A stretch of 64,000 nt of DNA, from the NCBI RefSeq assembly GCF_001484605.1, contig NZ_CP013747.1, forward strand, positions 4,340,001 to 4,404,000. The letters are read 5' to 3'. Of this stretch, positions 15,109-22,243 are shown piece after piece. The DNA is from Pseudarthrobacter sulfonivorans. Lineage in GTDB: Bacteria; Actinomycetota; Actinomycetes; Actinomycetales; Micrococcaceae. Position 1 is the first letter of the stretch, and every line of letters starts with the position of its first letter. The notes below the pieces were generated by a model. That model saw only the letters and a program-made list of their open reading frames with translations, had not been told where the DNA came from and searched no databases. Position numbers and translations under genes: made by a program.

Positions 15109-15542
15109 GCTGCCCCTCCGTTCAGGTTGGTTCCGGACTCACGGCAGGCGCCGATAGTCAGGAAGCCGTAATCGAAAGCGGTCACGCGGTCATCGAACAC
15201 GGGCTCATCGATCACGTGGACGATCTGGTCACCGTCCCAGCAGGAGAGCAGCCAGCGCCCGTCCTCGGTCCGCCGGACTCCCGCCCGCGGGTACCGGGCA
15301 TCCATCACCACGAACGGATCATTCGGCGAGCGCAGCGGGGTCGGGGCCGGCAGCGGTCGGGTAGCCAGGTACTTATCGATGGCGTCGTCGTATTCTTTGA
15401 GGGCTTCGACGTGGTCGAGTACAGCGGTCTGGGCTTTCCACTGCTTGCCAACAGGTGCGGGGTCGCTGAGGATCTCGGGGCGGTAGCCGCAGAGGCAGAC
15501 GGGTTCGTTGTCGGGGTTGCGGGTGAGCCCGTGGTTACTCAT
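15105..15542 (-). CDS. Phage protein of unknown function with CxC motif
   Basis: 145 residues from ATG 15542, which overlaps the ParB-like stop by eight bases; a longer frame to 15686 is a shadow of that gene. The N-terminus carries PVCLCGYRPE. The C-terminal 70 residues read as a beta-rich domain (DPFVVMDARYPRAGVRRTED, WLLSCWDGDQIVHVID). No known family was recognised. It is part of the coupled early operon. Confidence 0.65.
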   Translation of the reverse strand: MSNHGLTRNPDNEPVCLCGYRPEILSDPAPVGKQWKAQTAVLDHVEALKEYDDAIDKYLATRPLPAPTPLRSPNDPFVVMDARYPRAGVRRTEDGRWLLSCWDGDQIVHVIDEPVFDDRVTAFDYGFLTIGACRESGTNLNGGAA

Positions 15543-16833
15543 CGTCGTTGCCCTCTGCTTCGTGGTGGTAGGTGATGACGGCTTGTTCTGCTTCGGTCCA
15601 CTGGTAGCCGTGGACCGTGGCGAGCCTGCCCCGCCACGCTTCGGTGGACTGCCAGCCGGGGCCGGCGCGCCATCCGGATACGTCATCCATGTGGATCTCG
15701 CGTTCGAACTGATCCACGTGCATGAGGGCCACGAGCTGGGGAATGTTCAACTTCTCGACCGCATCAATGACTTCCTGCTGGTCGATGTCTTCGTCTTCGA
15801 GGCCGAGCCAGGGTGCGATGTCACCAATGTGGTGCCGCTCGAGCACGTAATCCACGAGCATCTCGTGCGTCTTGTCAGCTGCCGGCTTCTGGATCGCTTC
15901 CTTGATGAACTGCGTCCGGACTTCCATGGCGGTGGCTAGGCCCCGAGTGAGCTCCTGGCGGCGGATATCATCGGCGAGCTGCGCGGGCGTGCGCTGCGGT
16001 ACGGTGGCGGTTGCGCTGGCGGGTCGTTCCTTGAGCCACGTGATTTCAGGATCGGACTCGTCGCAGATCGCGGACCAGCCCCCGGCGACTGCTTCGGCCA
16101 CGGTCATCCCTGTGTAGGAGACGCGCCATCCCGTCCACGTCCAGTTCTGCCCTTCGGGGCGTTCGACGATGTCCACGCCGGCGCCTTGCAGCTCAGCGGT
16201 CAACCGGGGCAGGTTCTCCAGCCATGCCCGGGTTTTGGTTTCCTTGGCCAGCTGGAACGCCCAGTCGTTCGGCTTGTCAGCTACTCGGAGGAGACGCTTC
16301 GTGGCTGCCTCGTCGTCGGTGAAGTCGACCAGCACAAGCGCCTGGTCAATGTTCAGGGTGCGGTCCTCGATCTTGTCCTTGGCGTCCTCGGACAGATTCG
16401 CCAGTGCGATCCGTGACCGGACCAGGCTCTGCGAGCGCCCGGTGGCTTTCGCTATGGTCTTGACGTTGTAGCCGTCGAACTCGGCGAGCGTCTGGTAGGC
16501 GGCGGCTTCCTCGTTGATAGTCAGGTCGGTGCGCTGGGTGTTCTCGACCAGCATCGCCTCGAGCTGTTTCGGTTCGGTGTTGAGGTCTTCGCGAATCACG
16601 CAGGGGAGGACGTCGAGGTTGGCCAGCTGCGCGGCGGCGTACCGGCGGTGGCCCGCGATGATCACGTACTGGAAGGATGCCTGGCTGAAGTCGGGGGCGA
16701 CGACGAGCGGTTGCATGATGCCCTGGGCGGTGATGCTGTTGGCAAGGTCAGTGACGATCCCGACGTCGCGGCGGACGTTCTTCGGGTGGATGGCCAGTGC
16801 GCCGATGGCGATCTCCTGGAAGCGGGTGCTCAT
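15535..16833 (-). CDS. ParB-like nuclease-domain protein
   Basis: 432 residues. The first 110 residues are a ParB/Srx domain: HPKNVRRDVGIVTDLANSIT, the phosphate-binding-like motif GHRRYAAAQ near residue 60, and ENTQRTDLTINEEAAAYQ near residue 97. A ParB-type HTH follows (TIAKATGRSQSLVRSRIALA). The remaining 250 residues are not ParB-like and include a Trp-rich part (EGQNWTWTGWRVSYTG) and a helical C-terminus. In phages such proteins bind DNA and may use CTP or act in regulation or genome maintenance. No ParA partner is present nearby, so plasmid-style partition is unlikely. Confidence 0.8.
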   Translation of the reverse strand: MSTRFQEIAIGALAIHPKNVRRDVGIVTDLANSITAQGIMQPLVVAPDFSQASFQYVIIAGHRRYAAAQLANLDVLPCVIREDLNTEPKQLEAMLVENTQRTDLTINEEAAAYQTLAEFDGYNVKTIAKATGRSQSLVRSRIALANLSEDAKDKIEDRTLNIDQALVLVDFTDDEAATKRLLRVADKPNDWAFQLAKETKTRAWLENLPRLTAELQGAGVDIVERPEGQNWTWTGWRVSYTGMTVAEAVAGGWSAICDESDPEITWLKERPASATATVPQRTPAQLADDIRRQELTRGLATAMEVRTQFIKEAIQKPAADKTHEMLVDYVLERHHIGDIAPWLGLEDEDIDQQEVIDAVEKLNIPQLVALMHVDQFEREIHMDDVSGWRAGPGWQSTEAWRGRLATVHGYQWTEAEQAVITYHHEAEGNDDE

Positions 16834-17210
16834 AGCCCGGTGTCCTTCCTGGTGAAAGTGAGCAGCGCCTTCTCCGCTTCATGCGCGGCGGTAGAGGCTT
16901 CGTCCTCGACGTTGAGCGCGAGCTGCAGCGCAGTCTCTGCCTTGACTGACCCGGCCTTGGCGATGGCCAGCAGCCTGTTCGCGTTGACGCTCTTCCGGAC
17001 CAGGGCGGCCAGCTCGACGTCGTCAACGGGTGACCAGGAAGGCCGGCGGAGGTGAGCGTTGGGAACGTAGTGCTGCATGGCTTTGTCCAGTACCGCCTGC
17101 TGCCCCTCCGTAAGTGGCAGCCCCGGCAGTGCGGTGACGGCGGCGGCGAGGGCCTGCTTGGGTTCGTTGCCGAGGAACTGCTCTTCGGTCTCCACTGGCT
17201 GTTCAGTCAT
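16830..17210 (-). CDS. Phage helical protein of unknown function
   Basis: 126 residues; the stop overlaps the ParB-like ATG by ATGA. It is largely helical and acidic, with GQQAVLDKAMQHYVPNAHLR and a long C-terminal helix (TALQLALNVEDEASTAAHEA). Translational coupling suggests a link to the ParB-like protein. No family was recognised. Confidence 0.65.
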   Translation of the reverse strand: MTEQPVETEEQFLGNEPKQALAAAVTALPGLPLTEGQQAVLDKAMQHYVPNAHLRRPSWSPVDDVELAALVRKSVNANRLLAIAKAGSVKAETALQLALNVEDEASTAAHEAEKALLTFTRKDTGL

Positions 17211-17403
17211 TGTCTTGTCCTGTCTCGAATACGAATCCGGCAGCGCCGGTAATAAGGAAGGTGACGCCGGCGAGGTAGCCGGAGTTGATGATCGGGAAGG
17301 TGGCTACGGCTGCGAGTACGGCGAGCGCACCGAGGACCAGGAGCGGGAGGTAGAGGAAGGTGCGGCGGCGATTCCGGCCGACCCGCACTGACGGGGCTTT
17401 CAC
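17203..17403 (-). CDS. Small two-helix membrane protein
   Basis: 66 residues from GTG 17403, overlapping the stop of the previous gene (GTGA). A longer frame to 17583 reads out of frame over that gene. After a basic N-terminus (VGRNRRR) come two membrane helices (LYLPLLVLGALAVLAAVATF and GYLAGVTFLITGAAGFVF) and an acidic tail. Positive-inside reasoning puts the N-terminus in the cytoplasm. Function is unknown; a superinfection-exclusion role is one possibility. Confidence 0.65.
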   Translation of the reverse strand: MKAPSVRVGRNRRRTFLYLPLLVLGALAVLAAVATFPIINSGYLAGVTFLITGAAGFVFETGQDND

Positions 17404-17708
17404 AGCGCCGCTCCCTGCGCGGCGGCGTTCCATTCGGGGGTGCCGCGGTGGATGTGGAGCGAGTAGTTTGCCCAGATGTCCCCGTTGAGGAGGATCTGGC
17501 CTTCGGTCTTGCTCTTGACCGAGACGTCGATGCGGTATGCATCGATGTCCACGTCTGCTTTGGATCGGTTCTGCCAGAACCACTTCAGCCAGGTGGTCAT
17601 CCCGTCTGACAGTTCCCTGGCGTCTCGGAACTCAAGGTCGGGGTATTCCTTTAGTGGGCGGTGGCCGACCGGCTGGACGACGGCGAACCGTTTGATACGG
17701 GCCTTCAT
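17400..17708 (-). CDS. Phage protein of unknown function
   Basis: 102 residues, overlapping its upstream neighbour by four bases. A mixed alpha/beta protein with basic N-terminus (KARIKRFAVVQPVGHRPLKE), a Trp-rich middle (TTWLKWFWQNRSKADVD) and a beta-rich end (AYRIDVSVKSKTEGQILLNG). No family was recognised. Confidence 0.62.
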   Translation of the reverse strand: MKARIKRFAVVQPVGHRPLKEYPDLEFRDARELSDGMTTWLKWFWQNRSKADVDIDAYRIDVSVKSKTEGQILLNGDIWANYSLHIHRGTPEWNAAAQGAAL

Positions 17709-18199
17709 CGTGCGGCCCGGTCGAGTGCACGGTTCAGGTTGGCCTGGACCTGCGCGATATCGGATGGCTTGGGGCCGGCAGCCGTCGGGGCCTGGGGGGT
17801 TAGTTCGACGGCTGCCGGGGTATTGAGGGCGGCGGTAGCTGCTGCCGCGTCGCGGGTGGCGAGTGCGTCCAGGCCGTCGCCGTAGCGATCGACTGACTGC
17901 TCTACCTCGGTGGCGAGGTTGCGTGTGTGTTTGACCAGGTCATCGAGTGAGGCGGTCAGGTGGTCGAGTGCCTGGTCGGCGTTGCCTGTCCGGTCGAAGG
18001 TCCGCAGCGTGCGGACAGCGTTGGCTACTTGGATTGCCGAGCTGATGACGTGCTCAGCCAGCTGGTGCCGCCGGCCCTTCTCTATGCCGAGGTACTTGTC
18101 GGCCAGTCCGGCGCGGCCACCGAGGCGGCGGTCCTCGACACCGAAGAACAGATGCCGGGGTGGACCCACGATCTTTTCCTGTGAACTCGAAGCGTCCAT
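17705..18199 (-). CDS. Phage protein of unknown function
   Basis: 164 residues. The middle is a long predicted helix (HVISSAIQVANAVRTLRTFD, LTASLDDLVKHTRNLATEVE), possibly a coiled coil, followed by an Ala/Pro-rich linker and a short helix. It is the first gene after the hairpin-rich gap downstream of the Cro-like gene, and probably heads the early operon. Its ribosome binding site is weak. Confidence 0.62.
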   Translation of the reverse strand: MDASSSQEKIVGPPRHLFFGVEDRRLGGRAGLADKYLGIEKGRRHQLAEHVISSAIQVANAVRTLRTFDRTGNADQALDHLTASLDDLVKHTRNLATEVEQSVDRYGDGLDALATRDAAAATAALNTPAAVELTPQAPTAAGPKPSDIAQVQANLNRALDRAAR

Positions 18200-18222
18200 T
18201 GATAGACTCGTTTCTGATTCGA

Positions 18223-18257
18223 GAGCCAGGAGACCCCGTGCAAAGGGCCTGGCTCTT
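18223..18257. repeat. Inverted repeat 1 in the early leader
   Basis: Arms 18223-18231 and 18249-18257 match perfectly over 9 bp; inside the 17-base loop a CCC/GGG pair can extend the fold. It lies between the Cro-like gene and the first early operon gene. No U-run follows on either strand. Confidence 0.6.
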
Positions 18258-18271
18258 GGGTTATCTAATGG

Positions 18272-18311
18272 CGGTCCAGTGGAATCTTTGGCGAGAGGTC
18301 ACTGGACCGCT
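18272..18311. repeat. Inverted repeat 2 in the early leader
   Basis: Arms 18272-18282 and 18301-18311 match perfectly over 11 bp with an 18-base loop, 27 bases from the Cro-like stop codon. On the plus strand the fold is followed by TTCTTTA and could stop transcription towards the repressor; on the minus strand it could attenuate the early transcript. Confidence 0.6.
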
Positions 18312-18338
18312 TCTTTATGCCTGCGGTAGGCCCGTGGG

Positions 18339-18551
18339 TTACTTGAGGGACTCGGCGGCGGGAGGGCCGGCGGCCGGCTTCAATGCTTCTATGTCGCTGG
18401 CGTGGAAGAGGTAAGCACCGCGAAGACCAGGCAGCTTCTGAGCGGGGCTTAGGTCGCCCCGTTCGACCAGCCGAATGATGGTCCGCCAGTTCTTGCCTGA
18501 GACTTTGGACGCTTGCGCCGTGGTGATCAGGTGAGGTGCAGTTGTTGGCAT
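18339..18551 (-). CDS. Cro/excisionase-like HTH protein
   Basis: 70 residues, divergent from the repressor. The first 55 residues form a helix-turn-helix of MerR/excisionase type: LITTAQASKVSGKNWRTIIR, then VERGDLSPAQKLPGLRGAYL and the closing HASDIEAL. As the first leftward gene opposite the repressor it is in the Cro position, but its fold is closer to excisionase or recombination directionality factors, so it could be either. Its message appears leaderless: the -10 box ends six bases before the ATG. Confidence 0.72.
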   Translation of the reverse strand: MPTTAPHLITTAQASKVSGKNWRTIIRLVERGDLSPAQKLPGLRGAYLFHASDIEALKPAAGPPAAESLK

Positions 18552-18557
18552 GTGTCA

Positions 18558-18586
18558 AAGATAGGCGCACCTTTGACATATGTCAA
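18558..18586 (-). promoter_or_regulatory. Early leftward promoter, leaderless
   Basis: On the minus strand a perfect -35 TTGACA (18581-18586), a 17-base spacer and -10 TATCTT (18558-18563) lie six bases before the ATG at 18551. Transcription would start at or next to the A of ATG, so no ribosome binding site is needed. Confidence 0.72.
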
Positions 18587-18588
18587 AG
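18571..18588. promoter_or_regulatory. Operator palindrome over the early -35 box
   Basis: An 18-bp perfect palindrome, CTTTGACATATGTCAAAG, which contains the -35 of the early promoter. A half copy (TGTCAAAG) recurs at 18553-18560 between the -10 box and the ATG. A repressor or Cro dimer bound here would block the early promoter. Confidence 0.65.
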
Positions 18589-18652
18589 ACTTGTCAGAGG
18601 GAAGATTTGCGGCGCGTGTTTTGAATTACACGAAAGTTTGTAGTTTGAAATC

Positions 18653-18681
18653 TAGACAAAGCTTTGTCTGTGACATAGCTT
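18653..18681 (+). promoter_or_regulatory. Repressor promoter, leaderless
   Basis: A -35 TAGACA (18653-18658), a 17-base spacer and -10 TAGCTT (18676-18681) are followed by six bases and the repressor ATG at 18688. No ribosome binding site precedes the ATG, so the message is probably leaderless, mirroring the opposite promoter. Confidence 0.65.
18654..18669. promoter_or_regulatory. Operator palindrome over the repressor -35 box
   Basis: A 16-bp perfect palindrome, AGACAAAGCTTTGTCT, overlapping the -35 of the repressor promoter. It shares the CTTTGwC half-site with the 18-bp palindrome at 18571 and with CTTTGAC at 18679-18685, so one protein may bind all of them. Binding here would give autoregulation. 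Confidence 0.62.
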
Positions 18682-18687
18682 TGACTC

Positions 18688-19008
18688 ATGAGCACCCAAC
18701 CGATGCACACTCGAACCCCGGAATTTCAGTTGAAAGACCGGCTCCGCTTAGCGCGAGAACTGAATAGCTTTGAGCAGGCGGACATTGCCGCAGAGCTCGG
18801 AATCAGTCGGGCTACGGTTTCCAACTATGAGCGCGGCGCCACCATGCCGGGCAAGCTCGTCATCAATGCCTGGGCAGTCGTCTGCGACGTGGACGTCGAG
18901 TGGTTGAAGACGGGTAAGGCCGATACAGCCATGCATCCGTCTGATCCGGGAGGCAATCTTCACTCCCCAAAACTTGAGCCGGTCTCAGAACGCAAGCCTT
19001 TGGATTAG
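18688..19008 (+). CDS. Phage immunity repressor (XRE/cI-like)
   Basis: 106 residues, the only phage gene on the plus strand. A classic HTH lies at residues 29-50 (QADIAAELGISRATVSNYER G), followed by a short helical part (VINAWAVVCDVDVEWLKTGK) that may dimerise. There is no C-terminal peptidase domain, so induction by RecA-style self-cleavage is not expected. The last residues (ERKPLD) and the TAG stop (19006-19008) are encoded at the junction with the tRNA-Arg sequence, meaning that integration shapes the 3' end of this gene. The promoter is leaderless and overlaps an operator. Confidence 0.85.
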   Translation: MSTQPMHTRTPEFQLKDRLRLARELNSFEQADIAAELGISRATVSNYERGATMPGKLVINAWAVVCDVDVEWLKTGKADTAMHPSDPGGNLHSPKLEPVSERKPLD

Positions 19009-19042
19009 AAGGCCGCTGCTCTATCCCCTGAGCTACTGGGGC
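19002..19042 (-). tRNA. 5' half of tRNA-Arg(TCT) at the prophage right junction (att site)
   Basis: On the minus strand from 19042 the acceptor 5' strand GCCCCAG, spacer TA, a full D-arm (GCTC...GAGC) and the anticodon 5' stem plus loop CTTCTAA (anticodon TCT) are intact. After TCC at 19002-19004 the sequence stops matching a tRNA: the anticodon 3' stem cannot close, and there is no T-arm or matching acceptor 3' strand. So the gene is broken inside the anticodon arm, which marks the phage-host crossover. The rest should lie at the left junction, outside the window. Confidence 0.75.
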
Positions 19043-19256
19043 ACGTGGCGCCACGACCATAGATCCGGCGCATCAAAAGTCTACATTGCCCCGACGCGCC
19101 GCAGCATCAGCGTCGCGCGCTGCGGGCTCTTGTCCTCAACAAGGCGGTTTCAGGCAGGGTTGTGCACATACGCGAACTTGTCTCTCGCGGCCCGGTGCTG
19201 TCCGCGCGAAGCTGGTTCTGCCGCTAAGGCGCTACCTTTCGAGACAGGACAAGATG

Positions 19257-19838
19257 ATGACTGACTACCAAACATTCCGGGGCTTCGTTGCCACGGATAT
19301 CAAGACCTCCACAACTCCGGGCGGCGTTGGCACAGCCTCGTTCCGCCTCGGTTCAACCGCGCGGCGTTTTGACCGCGCCACTAGTGCCTGGGTGGACAGC
19401 CACACCAACTGGTTCAACGTCCAGGGCTACCGTCAGCTTGCCGGAAACATGGCCTGCAGCATCAAAAAGGGCCAGTGCGTCATCGTCGTTGGCCGGCTCA
19501 AGCTGCGCAGCTGGGAGAAAGACGGCCGGGTCTACCATTCGGCCGAAATCGATGCGGATTCCGTGGGTCACGACCTCAAGCGTGGTTCGGCCAACTACAT
19601 CCGTACCAGCGACACCGGACTGCACCTCGTCTCAGACAACGGCGCGGCAGGGCAGGAGGCGTCAGCGGAGGGCAGCGGCGTCGGCCCAGCTGATCCTGAC
19701 GAGGACGGCGGAGACCCGGAAGAAGGGGAGCACACGGACGACGACGCCGCAGCGTTGGGAGTCTTCCACGAGGATGCAGACGGCAACCGCATTCCGGTGG
19801 ACGCTGAAACAGGCGAGCTCGCCGGAGCCACCGTCTGA
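19257..19838 (+). CDS. ssb: Single-stranded DNA-binding protein
   Basis: 193 residues from the ATG at 19257; AGGAC lies six bases upstream, which favours it over the ATG three bases earlier. The first 110 residues are the OB fold: FRGFVATDIKTSTTPGGVGT, FRLGSTARRFDR, WFNVQGYRQLAGN, KKGQCVIVVGRLKLRSWEKD GR. The C-terminal part is acidic and disordered but lacks the usual DDDIPF tip, ending in GELAGATV. It is a likely second SSB paralogue, since actinobacteria also have a main ssb near rpsF. It is the first host gene beside the prophage. Confidence 0.82.
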   Translation: MTDYQTFRGFVATDIKTSTTPGGVGTASFRLGSTARRFDRATSAWVDSHTNWFNVQGYRQLAGNMACSIKKGQCVIVVGRLKLRSWEKDGRVYHSAEIDADSVGHDLKRGSANYIRTSDTGLHLVSDNGAAGQEASAEGSGVGPADPDEDGGDPEEGEHTDDDAAALGVFHEDADGNRIPVDAETGELAGATV

Positions 19839-19866
19839 AAGTGCTGGCGCTGGATACCGCACGGGA

Positions 19867-19900
19867 CGCGGGCGGGCCCGGGGCCGGCAGTCCGCCCGCG
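19867..19900 (+). terminator. GC hairpin after ssb
   Basis: Arms 19867-19875 and 19892-19900 match over 9 bp around a 16-base loop, 28 bases after the ssb stop. No U-run, so a weak candidate. Confidence 0.3.
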
Positions 19901-19946
19901 CCGGGACCGTTCCGTCCCAGGCTTGGCCGCGTGGCAGAATGGCGGC

Positions 19947-20504
19947 ATGAATCGCGCGACGGACAACCGGCAGGCAACCCCCATCACCAGCCGGACCACC
20001 CGTTCCCGGCGGTTCGGGGCACGTGCGGGGCGGGCGCCCGCGGCGCTCGCCGGAAGCCTCCTGATGGTTCTTGCGCTTGCAGCCTGCACCGGCGGCTCCC
20101 CAACGGCGACAGGCACGGGCGCTGCCACGCCCGGCGAACTGGCCACCCCCTCGGGGCCGGCCACCACGGGCTCCACCCGGCCGGCCTCCACGTCCCCGGC
20201 GGAGGATCCGGCCATCGTGGAGATGAAACAGACAGTAACGGACGCGCTGGGCAGGCTGGCGGCGGGGACCCCAAAGCCAGCCACCGCCCAGGTGACCGAT
20301 GCGCTGACCGGCGCCGGGATTCCCCCTGCGGCCGTTGAAGTGTCGGCGAGCCGGACGCCTACCGGGCTGGAAGCTGATGCCATTGAGGCCGCTGTGTTGC
20401 AGGGCACCGACTGCGTGGTGGGACAGGTCCGCGATGGCAACGTCACCGTTATCGTTCTGCCGGTCCTGGCCAGCGGGAAGTGTTTCGTGGGAGCGGCTGC
20501 CTGA
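19947..20504 (+). CDS. Secreted lipoprotein, DUF6993-like
   Basis: 185 residues from ATG 19947. A basic N-terminus is followed by a hydrophobic segment and lipobox (GSLLMVLALAACTGG), so Cys around position 52 would be lipidated. A Thr/Pro/Ala-rich linker (to about residue 90) leads to a compact C-terminal domain (EMKQTVTDALGRLAAGTPKP, IEAAVLQGTDCVVGQVRDGN VTV) with two Cys that may form a disulfide. It resembles small lipoproteins of unknown role conserved in Arthrobacter and relatives. Confidence 0.78.
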   Translation: MNRATDNRQATPITSRTTRSRRFGARAGRAPAALAGSLLMVLALAACTGGSPTATGTGAATPGELATPSGPATTGSTRPASTSPAEDPAIVEMKQTVTDALGRLAAGTPKPATAQVTDALTGAGIPPAAVEVSASRTPTGLEADAIEAAVLQGTDCVVGQVRDGNVTVIVLPVLASGKCFVGAAA

Positions 20505-20550
20505 CGCCTCGAATGTGAGTTAAGCCCGCCAACCCACTAGATTTGGAACC

Positions 20551-22233
20551 ATGGCGGAATTTATCTACACAATGACCAATGCCCGCAAGGCAGTTGGCGA
20601 AAAACTCATTCTTGACAACGTAAGCATGTCGTTCTTCCCGGGCGCCAAAATCGGTGTTGTCGGCCCGAACGGTGCCGGTAAGTCCACCATCCTGAAGATC
20701 ATGGCCGGACTGGACATCCCGTCCAACGGTGAGGCCCGGCTCAGCCCCGGTTACACCGTGGGGATCCTGTTGCAGGAACCGCCACTGAACGAGGAAAAGA
20801 CTGTCCTGGGCAACGTCCAGGAAGGCGTTGGCGAGATCTACGGCAAGATCCAGCGCTTCAACGAGATCTCCGAGGAAATGGCCAGCCCCGACGCTGACTT
20901 CGACGTCCTGCTCGAAGAAATGGGTCAGCTGCAGGAAGCCATTGACGCCGCTGAGGCCTGGGATCTCGACTCCCAGCTTGAGCAGGCCATGGACGCCCTC
21001 CGCTGCCCGCCCGCGGACGCCGACGTGACACTGCTCTCCGGCGGTGAGCGCCGCCGCGTGGCCCTCTGCAAGCTCCTGCTGCAGAAGCCCGACCTCCTGC
21101 TCCTGGACGAGCCCACCAACCACCTCGACGCCGAGAGCGTGCTGTGGCTGGAACAGCACCTCTCCAGCTACGCCGGCGCAGTCCTTGCCGTCACCCACGA
21201 CCGGTACTTCCTTGACCACGTCGCGGAATGGATCGCCGAGGTTGACCGCGGCCACCTGTACCCCTACGAAGGCAACTACTCCACGTACCTGGAGAAGAAG
21301 CGTGCCCGCCTGGAAGTCCAGGGCAAAAAGGACGCCAAGCAGGCCAAGCGCCTCACCGAGGAACTCGAGTGGGTACGCTCCAACGCCAAGGGCCGCCAGA
21401 CCAAATCGAAGGCCCGTCTGGCCCGCTACGAGGAGATGGCTGCCGAGGCTGACCGCACGCGCAAGCTTGACTTCGAAGAGATCCAGATCCCGCCGGGCCC
21501 GCGCCTGGGCGGGCTGGTCCTGGAAGCCAGGAACCTGCAGAAGGGCTTCGACGACCGCACCCTGATCGACGGCCTGTCCTTCACGCTTCCCCGCAACGGC
21601 ATCGTCGGCGTCATCGGCCCCAACGGCGTGGGCAAGTCCACGCTGTTCAAAACCATCATTGGCCTGGAGCCGCTCGACGGCGGCGAGCTGAAGATCGGCG
21701 ATTCAGTCAAGATCTCCTACGCGGACCAGAGCCGCGGCGGCATCGACCCGAACAAGACCCTGTGGGAAGTTGTTTCGGACGGCCTCGATTACATCCAGGT
21801 GGGCCAGGTCGAAATGCCGTCCCGCGCCTACGTTGCCGCTTTCGGCTTCAAGGGTCCGGACCAGCAGAAGAAGGCCGGGGTGCTCTCCGGTGGTGAGCGC
21901 AACCGCCTCAACCTTGCACTGACGCTCAAACAGGGCGGCAACCTGCTGCTCCTTGACGAACCCACTAACGACCTCGACGTCGAAACGCTCAGCAGCCTTG
22001 AAAACGCACTGCTGGAGTTCCCCGGCTGCGCCGTGGTGGTATCGCACGACCGCTGGTTCCTGGACCGGGTGGCCACACACATCCTGGCCTACGAAGGCGA
22101 CGAGGAAAACCCCGCCAAGTGGTACTGGTTCGAGGGCAACTTCGAATCCTACGAGGAGAACAAGGTAGAGCGGCTCGGACCCGATGCGGCCAAGCCGCAC
22201 CGCGTGACGCACCGCCGCCTCACCCGCGACTGA
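20551..22233 (+). CDS. ettA: Energy-dependent translational throttle protein EttA (ABC-F ATPase)
   Basis: 560 residues, the usual length. Two ABC domains: Walker A GPNGAGKST at about 38-46 with signature LSGGERRR and LLLLDEPTNHLD, and a second set GPNGVGKST, LSGGERNR, LLLLDEPTNDLD. Between them the charged P-site interaction linker (YLEKKRARLEVQGKKDAKQA) touches tRNA in the ribosomal E site. EttA gates the first elongation steps according to ATP/ADP. No membrane segments. TAGATT seven bases before the ATG and no ribosome binding site suggest a leaderless message. Confidence 0.93.
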   Translation: MAEFIYTMTNARKAVGEKLILDNVSMSFFPGAKIGVVGPNGAGKSTILKIMAGLDIPSNGEARLSPGYTVGILLQEPPLNEEKTVLGNVQEGVGEIYGKIQRFNEISEEMASPDADFDVLLEEMGQLQEAIDAAEAWDLDSQLEQAMDALRCPPADADVTLLSGGERRRVALCKLLLQKPDLLLLDEPTNHLDAESVLWLEQHLSSYAGAVLAVTHDRYFLDHVAEWIAEVDRGHLYPYEGNYSTYLEKKRARLEVQGKKDAKQAKRLTEELEWVRSNAKGRQTKSKARLARYEEMAAEADRTRKLDFEEIQIPPGPRLGGLVLEARNLQKGFDDRTLIDGLSFTLPRNGIVGVIGPNGVGKSTLFKTIIGLEPLDGGELKIGDSVKISYADQSRGGIDPNKTLWEVVSDGLDYIQVGQVEMPSRAYVAAFGFKGPDQQKKAGVLSGGERNRLNLALTLKQGGNLLLLDEPTNDLDVETLSSLENALLEFPGCAVVVSHDRWFLDRVATHILAYEGDEENPAKWYWFEGNFESYEENKVERLGPDAAKPHRVTHRRLTRD

Positions 22234-22243
22234 TCGCAATGAA

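Larger units (their letters stand above)
1..19008. mobile_element. Integrated siphovirus-type prophage, right part
   Basis: A nearly complete right-hand part of a temperate tailed phage. Reading leftwards on the minus strand it shows a Cro-like gene, early genes, HNH nuclease, terminase small and large subunits, portal, prohead protease, HK97 capsid protein, connectors, major tail protein, tail chaperones and the start of the tape measure gene. The right boundary is set by the 5' half of a tRNA-Arg gene at 19002-19042, after which host genes begin (ssb at 19257). The left end lies outside the window. Minor tail, lysis and integrase genes are not seen here. Genes overlap by 1-8 bases through most of the structural block, so it is probably one late transcription unit. 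Confidence 0.93.

Noticed and set aside
12000..19008. Integrase in the early region
   Set aside because: No protein with tyrosine or serine recombinase motifs was found in the prophage part shown.
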